A DNA stretch of 11,251 nucleotides from Clostridiales bacterium (GTDB lineage: Bacteria > Bacillota > Clostridia > Saccharofermentanales > UBA5734): positions 1 to 11,251 of the forward strand of contig DOFA01000129.1 of the NCBI GenBank assembly GCA_003532195.1, in the 5' to 3' direction. Below the pieces are notes generated by a model. The model searched no databases. It worked only from the letters and a program-made list of their open reading frames with translations, and had not been told where the DNA came from. Position 1 is the first letter of the stretch, and every line of letters starts with the position of its first letter. The translations under genes and the position numbers were made by a program. Shown piece after piece: positions 5,390 to 11,251 of this stretch.

Positions 5390-8300
5390 TTTTTTCAGCA
5401 TATCGTTCTGCAAAGGCATTTCATTGAGCGGCAGAATATTCTGGCGCGTTTGTTTGACGATTGTGGCAAATTCCCGGATTTCCCAGAGATTCAGATCCTG
5501 CGGCTGCAGATTGCGTTTCAGGCAGTCGATAACCGCGACCAGCGTGTCCAGCGAAGTCAAAGCGGCAATGCCCAGTTCGCTTGCTTTCCGGCGCAGCCGG
5601 AATCCGCTGCCGCCGCTGACCTTGCTCCGGGGCGTTTCGGTGATCACCAGCATTTTTATCTGGCCGGCGGCAATCGCATCGAGCACATTGGGGCCGCCCT
5701 GCTCAATCTTGCGCACAGTATTGCAGGGGATGCCGTGTTTATTCAGGTAATTGGCCGTGCCGCCGGTGCCGTACAATTCGAATCCCAGTTGGAACAGGCG
5801 GTCCGCCAAGGGAACCAGATCCGGCTTATCGCTATCCCGGACGGTCAGGAGAACGCCGCTGCCCGGGCGCGGAAATTTGAAACCGGACGCCAGGATGGCT
5901 TTGAACATGGCCTCGCCATAAGTCGTCGCAAGGCCTAATACTTCACCAGTGCTCTTCATCTCCGGCCCGAGGCTGGTATCGACATCATGCAGCTTCTCGA
6001 AGGAAAAAACCGGCGCTTTGATCGCGTAGACGGCCGGATATCGGGCAAACAGACCAGTACCGTAGGGGAAATCGCTTAGCTTGGCGCCCAGCATGATCCT
6101 TGTCGCCAGATCGACAATCGGAATGCCGGTTACTTTGCTGATGTAGGGTACGGTTCGGGAAGAACGCGGATTGACCTCGATCACATAAACTTCATCATTG
6201 TATAGGATGAATTGTATATTGACCAGCCCGATCACCCGCAGGGAGCGGGCCAGCTTTTCCGTATAGTCGACGATGATGTTGCGGATCCGTTCAGATATAT
6301 AGGCCGGGAAGATGGAAATCGAATCGCCGGAGTGGATGCCCGCCCGCTCCAGATGCTCCATGATGCCTGGTATCAGAACGTTTTCGCCGTCGGAAACCGC
6401 GTCCACCTCCATCTCGACACCCATCAGGTATTTGTCAACCAGAATCGGATGCTCCTGTTCGGTCAGATTGATAATCTGCATATAGCCGGTCATTTCTTCA
6501 TCGCTGTAAACGATGGCCATCCCCTGCCCGCCCAGGACGTAGGAGGGCCGGACCAGCACCGGGTATTTCAGGTCCGCCGCTGCCTGCAGGGCCTGCTCGA
6601 CCGTAAAGACCGTGGTGCCGCGCGGCCGCTTGATCTGGCATTGTTCGAGAATGGCGTCAAAGCGCTGACGGTCTTCGGCGGCATCGACACAATCGGCCGA
6701 GGTGCCGAAAATCGGCAGTCCGAGATCGGAAACAGCTTTGACCAGCTTGATTGCCGTTTGGCCGCCAAACTGGCATATTGCCCCGGCGGGCTGTTCATTT
6801 TCAATAATCGCCCGTACATCGTCGGCGGTCAGCGGTTCAAAATACAAACGGTCGGAAGTGTCAAAATCCGTGGAAACCGTTTCTGGATTGTTGTTGACAA
6901 TGATCGCTTCATAACCCAGTTCCCGCAAAGCCCAGGCCGAATGCACCGAGCAGTAGTCGAACTCAATCCCCTGGCCAATGCGGATCGGGCCTGATCCGAG
7001 AACCAGAACCTTACGGCGCGCGGATGGCAGGGCCTCGTTATTCAGATCAAAAGCTGAATAAAAATACGGTGTCACCGCGTCATATTCGCCGGCGCAGGTA
7101 TCGACCATCTTATAGGTGTGGACCAGGCCGAGGCTCTGGCGTGCCGAGCGGATCAAGTCAGCGGGAATTCGGCTCAGCTTGCTGATCCACGAATCCGTAA
7201 AGCCTTGCCGGACGGCCTTTATTAATAGATCCGGCTCAATATCCCGCATCTGCCCGAGTGATTCTTCAGTTGCGACCAGGTTAGCGATTTTGGCAAGAAA
7301 ATATTTATCGATCAGGGTTTCCTGATAAATCCGTTCGATGGAGTAATGCCGCCGCAGCCCTTCAGCCAGGGAAAACAGGCGCATATCGTCGGCTTTGCGG
7401 ATTCGTTCCCAGAGCTGGTCATCAGTTATAGCCGCCAGCTGAGGTATTTTCAGGCCTTGCAGCCCGATCTCCAGCGAACGGACCGCCTTCATCAGGGAGG
7501 CTTCCAGGGTGCCGGCGATCGCCATCACTTCCCCGGTGGCTTTCATCTGCGTCCCCAGCGTCCGGCGTGCGGTGACGAATTTATCAAACGGCCAGCGCGG
7601 GATTTTAGTGACAATATAATCGACTGCCGGTTCGAAGCAGGCAAAAGTTGTGCCGGTGACATCATTAGGGATTTCATCCAGATTGTAGCCGACAGCGATC
7701 CGGGTGGCCACTTTGGCGATCGGATAGCCGGTCGCTTTGGAGGCCAGGGCCGAAGAGCGGGACAAGCGCGGATTGACTTCGATGACCGCATATTCGTCGC
7801 TGGTCGGATGCTGGGCGAACTGGATGTTGCAGCCGCCGACAATGCCCAGTTCGGTCACAATTTTCAAAGCGGCGCTGCGCAGTTTCTGATACTCCAGATC
7901 AGTCAGCGTCTGGGCCGGGGCCACGACAATCGAATCGCCGGTGTGGACGCCGACCGGATCCAGGTTCTCCATGCTGCAGATGGTGATCGCGTTGCCCCGG
8001 GCGTCGCGGACCGCTTCAAATTCAATCTCTTTCCAGCCGGCGATGCCCCGTTCGATCAGAACCTGATGCACGCGGCTGGCAGCCAGTCCGGAGGCGGCGA
8101 TCTCGCGCAGTTCCGCGTCGGTTGCTGCGATGCCGCCGCCGGTGCCGCCCAAGGTAAAAGCCGGGCGGACGATGACCGGATATCCGATCCGGTCGGCCAG
8201 GCTCAGGCATTCCGCCAGGCTGCCGGCTGTGCCGGAAGGCACGCAGGGTTCCTGGATCCGCAGCATGGCGGCGCGGAATTCCTCGCGGTCCTCGCCCATT

Positions 8301-8671
8301 TTGATGCCGGAAGCCGGTGTTCCCAGCAGTTGGATGCCGTGTCGGTCGAGAAAACCGTTTTCCGAGAGTTCCATGGCAAAATTAAGTCCGGTCTGGCCGC
8401 CCAGCGTGGCCAGCAGGCCTTCAACCTGCTCCTGAAGCATGATCTTTTCGATTACATCAATCTGCAGCGGTTCCAGATAGACTTTGTCGGCTATTTCCGA
8501 ATCGGTCATGATGGTCGCCGGATTGCTGTTGACCAAAACGACTTCAAAGCCTTCGGATTTCAAGGCCCGGCAAGCCTGGGTGCCGGCGTAGTCAAATTCG
8601 GCCGCCTGGCCGATAATGATCGGGCCTGAACCGATGACCATGATTTTATGGATATCCTGGCGTTTTGGCAT
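5387..8671 (-). CDS. carB: Carbamoyl phosphate synthase, large (synthetase) subunit
   Basis: Makes carbamoyl phosphate from bicarbonate, ammonia (channelled from the CarA glutaminase subunit) and two ATP; the product feeds both pyrimidine and arginine synthesis. At 1094 residues it is slightly longer than the usual 1060-1075. The duplicated architecture is complete. The first ATP-grasp half starts with IGSGPIIIGQAAEFDYAG (13-30) and carries RPAFTLGGTGGG (169-180) and EVNPRLSRSSALASK (298-312). The middle oligomerisation segment is about 400-550. The second half starts with LGSGPIRIGQGIEFDYCS (558-575) and carries RPSYVLGGQGMA and EVNPRSSRT (832-840). The MGS-like allosteric domain is about 935-1055, with GTGGTA (968-973). 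A tail of about 35 residues follows. The ATG at 8671 has GAGGAG 6 bases upstream. carA is not adjacent, unlike in many operons. Confidence 0.97.
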   Translation of the reverse strand: MPKRQDIHKIMVIGSGPIIIGQAAEFDYAGTQACRALKSEGFEVVLVNSNPATIMTDSEIADKVYLEPLQIDVIEKIMLQEQVEGLLATLGGQTGLNFAMELSENGFLDRHGIQLLGTPASGIKMGEDREEFRAAMLRIQEPCVPSGTAGSLAECLSLADRIGYPVIVRPAFTLGGTGGGIAATDAELREIAASGLAASRVHQVLIERGIAGWKEIEFEAVRDARGNAITICSMENLDPVGVHTGDSIVVAPAQTLTDLEYQKLRSAALKIVTELGIVGGCNIQFAQHPTSDEYAVIEVNPRLSRSSALASKATGYPIAKVATRIAVGYNLDEIPNDVTGTTFACFEPAVDYIVTKIPRWPFDKFVTARRTLGTQMKATGEVMAIAGTLEASLMKAVRSLEIGLQGLKIPQLAAITDDQLWERIRKADDMRLFSLAEGLRRHYSIERIYQETLIDKYFLAKIANLVATEESLGQMRDIEPDLLIKAVRQGFTDSWISKLSRIPADLIRSARQSLGLVHTYKMVDTCAGEYDAVTPYFYSAFDLNNEALPSARRKVLVLGSGPIRIGQGIEFDYCSVHSAWALRELGYEAIIVNNNPETVSTDFDTSDRLYFEPLTADDVRAIIENEQPAGAICQFGGQTAIKLVKAVSDLGLPIFGTSADCVDAAEDRQRFDAILEQCQIKRPRGTTVFTVEQALQAAADLKYPVLVRPSYVLGGQGMAIVYSDEEMTGYMQIINLTEQEHPILVDKYLMGVEMEVDAVSDGENVLIPGIMEHLERAGIHSGDSISIFPAYISERIRNIIVDYTEKLARSLRVIGLVNIQFILYNDEVYVIEVNPRSSRTVPYISKVTGIPIVDLATRIMLGAKLSDFPYGTGLFARYPAVYAIKAPVFSFEKLHDVDTSLGPEMKSTGEVLGLATTYGEAMFKAILASGFKFPRPGSGVLLTVRDSDKPDLVPLADRLFQLGFELYGTGGTANYLNKHGIPCNTVRKIEQGGPNVLDAIAAGQIKMLVITETPRSKVSGGSGFRLRRKASELGIAALTSLDTLVAVIDCLKRNLQPQDLNLWEIREFATIVKQTRQNILPLNEMPLQNDMLKK

Positions 8672-8677
8672 AAGGTT

Positions 8678-8683
8678 CTCCTC
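8678..8683 (-). promoter_or_regulatory. Ribosome binding site of carB
   Basis: GAGGAG on the minus strand, 6 bases before the carB ATG at 8671. It abuts a near-palindrome (8681-8694, CTCGAGC/GCTAGAG with one mismatch) that might partly occlude it; the effect is speculative. Confidence 0.7.
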
Positions 8684-8702
8684 GAGCGCTAGAGTATGTT
8701 GG

Positions 8703-8740
8703 AATGTATAATTATACGAATTAGTTTATAATTATACATT
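8703..8740. promoter_or_regulatory. Perfect 14-bp AT-rich inverted repeat between pyrF and carB, candidate operator or internal promoter
   Basis: AATGTATAATTATA (8703-8716) and its exact reverse complement (8727-8740) flank a 10-base spacer. Each arm contains the self-complementary decamer TATAATTATA, so the two small palindromes have centres 20 bp apart, close to two helical turns, suiting cooperative binding of two dimers. TATAAT occurs on the minus strand at 8716-8711 and 8736-8731, giving candidate -10 boxes toward carB, though no good -35 is visible. The stem lacks G/C content and a following U-tract, so it is not a typical terminator. This element fills about half of the only long spacer in the pyr operon (8672-8746). 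Confidence 0.6.
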
Positions 8741-8746
8741 TGCCCA

Positions 8747-9697
8747 TTATATCATCTTCTTCCCGCTTTTTACAAGTGCCCGGTTCAAATCCTCCTTCAT
8801 GCGCATAGCTTCGAGCCGCGCAGCCCGTTCGAAATCTTCATGATCCATCTGGTGTTTTTTCCAGGCCAGCATCAGGCTGCGTGATGCGTTAACAATCGCC
8901 CCGCCGCCGTTGTTGCCGAAGCTGCAGGCCGCATCATCGGCAGTTGCTCCCTGGGCGCCATATCCCGGGACCAGGATCAAGGCCCGCGGCATCAATTCGC
9001 GCAGACGGGTCGCCTGCTGCGGCCAGGTTGCCCCGACAACGGCGCCGACTGACGAATAGCCGCAAGAACCGACCAGTTCCTCGCCCCAGACGGCGATCTT
9101 TTCCGCCAGTGCTTCGTATAAAGGCCGGCCATCCGCCAGGACCAGGTCCTGCAGATCGCCGGCAGATGGATTTGAGGTGTGGGCCAAAATATAAACTCCT
9201 TTTCCCTGATCCCGGCAGAGGTCAAAAAACGGCCGGATGCCGTCCAGGCCCAGCCAGGCGTTGACAGTCAGGGCATCAGCGCCGAACATTGGCGCCTCAG
9301 TCCCGCCAACCAGCCGGGTCTGGCCCAGCCAGGCGTCCGCGTAAGCTTGTGCCGTGCTGCCGATGTCATTTCTTTTGCCGTCGGCGATGACTAATAGACC
9401 GCACTGATGCGCATATTGAATGGTTTTGCGCAAAGCCGCCAGGCCGGCCGGACCATATTCCTCATAATAAGCCAGCTGCGGTTTGACAGCCGGAACCAGG
9501 CCGGCGACGCTGCCGATCAGGCGCCGGTTGAATTCATAAAGGGCTGCGCCGGACGCAGCTTCCGGATCGGCAAAATCCTTGCGGCAGGCCGAGAGGATGC
9601 TTTCCGGAATGTAGCTGAGAACGGGATCCAGGCCCATGACCGACGGATTGCCGGTTTCGCGGATTTTTTGTTCCAGTTGGTCGGCGAAATTATTCAT
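8747..9697 (-). CDS. pyrF: Orotidine 5'-phosphate decarboxylase, type 2
   Basis: Decarboxylates OMP to UMP, the last de novo step. The 316 residues fit the longer type 2 subfamily. MGLDP (21-25) opens the barrel, KPQLAYYE (72-79) supplies a substrate-contacting Lys, and DGKRNDIGST (106-115) is the catalytic DxKxxD segment with Asp106, Lys108 and Asp111; most relatives have KRGDIG where this one has KRNDIG. DALTVNAWLG (141-150) and VPGYGAQGA follow as phosphate-side elements. The ATG at 9697 overlaps the end of pyrC by 8 bases and has GGGGAG 8 bases upstream; the longer frame starting inside pyrC has no family similarity. Its place between pyrC and carB differs from the Bacillus order, where pyrF lies just before pyrE. 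Confidence 0.95.
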   Translation of the reverse strand: MNNFADQLEQKIRETGNPSVMGLDPVLSYIPESILSACRKDFADPEAASGAALYEFNRRLIGSVAGLVPAVKPQLAYYEEYGPAGLAALRKTIQYAHQCGLLVIADGKRNDIGSTAQAYADAWLGQTRLVGGTEAPMFGADALTVNAWLGLDGIRPFFDLCRDQGKGVYILAHTSNPSAGDLQDLVLADGRPLYEALAEKIAVWGEELVGSCGYSSVGAVVGATWPQQATRLRELMPRALILVPGYGAQGATADDAACSFGNNGGGAIVNASRSLMLAWKKHQMDHEDFERAARLEAMRMKEDLNRALVKSGKKMI

Positions 9698-10952
9698 AAG
9701 TGACTCTCCCCGCGCAGATTGTCCAGCGGACTTGTCCGTAGAGCTCCCAGCCGTCAAAGGGGGTGTTGCGGGATTTTGAGAGCATGGTGCTGCGGTCAAA
9801 CTGGAACGGATGGTCCAGATCGACGATAACGGCGTCGGCTGGCCGGCCAGCCCGGAGGGTGCCCAATTCGGGCTGCAGAAGCCGGGCCGGATTCAGCGTC
9901 ATGGTCTTCAGCCAGTCGATCAGGCTGAGCCGGCCGGCTTTGACCAGATAAGTGTAACCCAGGGCCAGGGCGGTCTCAAAACCAACGATGCCGTTGTTGG
10001 CCAGGCCGAACTCAAGTTCCTTCTCATCGGCGTGATGCGGCGCATGATCGGTTGCGATCAGGTCGACCGTGCCATCCTGCAGGCCGGAAATCACTGCCGC
10101 GACATCAGATTCGGTTCCGAGCGGCGGATTCATCTTAGCTTGCGTATTGAAGCCCTTGCAGGCAGATTCGGTCAGGGTGAAATAATGCGGGCAGGTTTCC
10201 GCCGTCACCGGCGCCCCGTTCGCTTTCGCCTGGCGGATGATCTCGACAGACCGGCGTTTGCTGACATGGGCGATGTGCACCGGCAAGTTGAGGTATTCCG
10301 CCAGCAGGCATTCCCGGGCCACCTGGATTGATTCGGAGATGTCCGGGATGCTGCGCAGGCCGAGGATGGTCGACCAGTAACCCTCGTTCATGTGCCCGCC
10401 TTCAGCCAGGCTCAGGTCCTCGCAATGCGAGATGACGCGCAGGCCGAAATGGCTGGCGTAGAGCATGGCTTTGCGCATCAGGTCCGCGCTTTCCACCGGC
10501 TTGCCGTCATCGGAGATGGCGACAATCCCTTCGGCGGCCATCAGGCCGATTTCTGCCAGCTCCTTGCCTTTCAGCCCTTTACTGACCGCGCCGACAGGCA
10601 GGACACGGGTATAGCCTTCCCGGCCGGCCTTATCCTTGATCGAGCGGACAACGGCGGCATTGTCGCAGACCGGAATGGTGTTCGCCATGCAGGCGACGGT
10701 AGTAAAGCCGCCGCGGGCAGCGCTGCGGGTGCCGCTGACAATGTCTTCGCGGTATTCCTGGCCGGGCTCGCGCAAATGGCAGTGGGCGTCAATTAAGCCG
10801 GGAAAAACCGTCAGGCCGGCAGCGTCGATGATCCGGTCCGGCGGTCCGTCAAACTGGTCGACGAAACAGCCATTTTCGATCAGCAGGTCTTTCTGTCCCT
10901 GGAAATCTAGGGAGGGATCAACGATCCGCCCATTTCGAATCATCATTTTCAT
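9690..10952 (-). CDS. pyrC: Dihydroorotase, class I
   Basis: Reversibly cyclises N-carbamoyl-aspartate to dihydroorotate, a zinc amidohydrolase reaction. The 420 residues match class I dihydroorotases (about 425) rather than the shorter class II. Metal and substrate motifs are present: DAHCHLREPG (55-64) with His57 and His59, ANTIP (90-94), SDDGKP (147-152) where class I enzymes place a metal-bridging Asp instead of a carbamylated Lys, HCED with His176, HIAHVS with His229, and TDHAPHH (301-307) with Asp302. GFETAL (325-330) is the typical late motif. The start at 10952 has AGGAGG 8 bases upstream, and the ATG shares one base with the pyrB stop (TGATG), indicating coupling. All catalytic residues I can place are intact. 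Confidence 0.97.
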   Translation of the reverse strand: MKMMIRNGRIVDPSLDFQGQKDLLIENGCFVDQFDGPPDRIIDAAGLTVFPGLIDAHCHLREPGQEYREDIVSGTRSAARGGFTTVACMANTIPVCDNAAVVRSIKDKAGREGYTRVLPVGAVSKGLKGKELAEIGLMAAEGIVAISDDGKPVESADLMRKAMLYASHFGLRVISHCEDLSLAEGGHMNEGYWSTILGLRSIPDISESIQVARECLLAEYLNLPVHIAHVSKRRSVEIIRQAKANGAPVTAETCPHYFTLTESACKGFNTQAKMNPPLGTESDVAAVISGLQDGTVDLIATDHAPHHADEKELEFGLANNGIVGFETALALGYTYLVKAGRLSLIDWLKTMTLNPARLLQPELGTLRAGRPADAVIVDLDHPFQFDRSTMLSKSRNTPFDGWELYGQVRWTICAGRVTYE

Positions 10953-11251
10953 CAGTTATTCCTCCTGGAGACAAGCAAGTAGAGAATAGCCATGCGCACG
11001 GCCACCCCGTTGGTCACCTGCTCGTTGATCACCGACTGCGGGCTGTCGTAAACCAGAGTCGGCATTTCGACGCCATGGTTGCAGGGTCCGGGATGCATGA
11101 TAATCGCATCCGGCTTGGCCAGGGCAACCGCTTTCTGGTCGATGGCAAAAAATCGGGCGTATTCGCTGATCGACGGGAAAAGTGCTTTCTGCATTCGTTC
11201 GAGCTGGATACGCAAGCCCATGATCACATCGGCATCCAAGACGGCTTCCTG
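10952..11251 (-). CDS. pyrB: Aspartate carbamoyltransferase catalytic chain, C-terminal part, runs off right edge
   Basis: Transfers the carbamoyl group to aspartate, the committed pyrimidine step. The last 99 codons are present, and the frame stays open to the window edge, reading QEAVLDADVIMGLRIQLERM. The in-frame TTG at 11239 is an internal Leu, not a start. LRIQLER matches the family's R-x-Q-x-E-R aspartate-binding element, and HPGPCNHGVEM matches the HPGPxNRGVE motif, with His where Arg is usual. The end, VTNGVAVRMAILYLL, is typical of this enzyme. No regulatory chain (pyrI) lies between pyrB and pyrC, consistent with the unregulated class found in Gram-positives. The upstream leader, where a PyrR attenuator might lie, is outside the window. 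Confidence 0.94.
   Translation of the reverse strand, partial: QEAVLDADVIMGLRIQLERMQKALFPSISEYARFFAIDQKAVALAKPDAIIMHPGPCNHGVEMPTLVYDSPQSVINEQVTNGVAVRMAILYLLVSRRNN
10961..10966 (-). promoter_or_regulatory. Ribosome binding site of pyrC
   Basis: AGGAGG on the minus strand, 8 bases before the ATG at 10952 and within the last codons of pyrB. It supports this Met over the two other Met codons at positions 3 and 4. Confidence 0.75.

Noticed and set aside
6212..6994. 260-codon open frame on the plus strand opposite carB
   Set aside because: Antisense shadow of carB; no domain motif and no convincing ribosome site.
7346..8629. 427-codon open frame on the plus strand opposite carB
   Set aside because: It lies wholly antisense to the well-supported carB, and its composition (Gly, Ala, Asp, Arg, Gln rich, no recognisable motif) is what the complement of G+C-rich codons yields.
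8703..8740. Rho-independent terminator between pyrF and carB
   Set aside because: The stem has almost no G or C pairs and no U-tract follows on the minus strand, so an operator or promoter role fits better.
8672..8746. PyrR attenuator or T-box leader before carB
   Set aside because: I see no PyrR binding-loop consensus, no antiterminator/terminator alternation and no T-box motif in the 75 bases.
9698..9799. Upstream in-frame extension of pyrF
   Set aside because: It is the complement frame of pyrC's 3' end, low in complexity, and the ATG at 9697 has its own ribosome site.
10392..10796. Plus-strand open frames opposite pyrC (also 9810-10331)
   Set aside because: Antisense to a fully motif-supported dihydroorotase gene.
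1..11251. CRISPR array, insertion sequence, prophage or defence system
   Set aside because: No spaced repeats, transposase, terminal inverted repeats, integrase or nuclease/NTPase module is present; the content is housekeeping biosynthesis.

Overview
The window is an ordinary chromosomal stretch from what looks like a Gram-positive, Clostridia-type bacterium of moderately high G+C. Every supported gene is on the minus strand, so the window reads from right to left. The lineage call rests on three things: a PyrK-dependent class 1B dihydroorotate dehydrogenase pair, the operon style, and very strong Shine-Dalgarno sequences, including a 10-base perfect match to the 16S tail. It is an inference; no rRNA or tRNA gene is present to confirm it.

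Right to left, positions 11251-2738 hold a de novo UMP biosynthesis operon: pyrB (only the C-terminal part is in the window), pyrC, pyrF, carB, pyrK, pyrD and a divergent pyrE-like phosphoribosyltransferase. Together they cover carbamoyl phosphate synthesis (large subunit), aspartate transcarbamoylation, ring closure, oxidation to orotate, ribose-phosphate transfer and decarboxylation to UMP. The glutaminase subunit carA is not in the window. Genes are packed with 1-17 base overlaps or short gaps. The one exception is a 75-base AT-rich spacer before carB, which holds a perfect 14-bp inverted repeat.

Two further genes are translationally coupled to the end of the pathway: a YgjP/DUF45-type zinc metallopeptidase (overlaps pyrE by 17 bases) and a classical short-chain dehydrogenase (overlaps the peptidase by 4 bases). 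Neither has an obvious role in pyrimidine synthesis.

Beyond the dehydrogenase, a 125-base spacer (1215-1339) carries a long imperfect inverted repeat with an extended -10 element in its loop. Next come an unrecognised two-helix membrane protein (1214-588) and the N-terminal half of a class I DAHP synthase (558-1, running off the left edge), the first enzyme of the shikimate pathway. The latter has its own candidate extended -10 promoter overlapping the preceding stop codon.

I see no mobile element, CRISPR array, RNA gene or defence system. The points most worth a second look are the two intergenic dyads, the non-canonical PyrE, the missing carA, the unrecognised membrane protein, and the peptidase and dehydrogenase attached to the operon.
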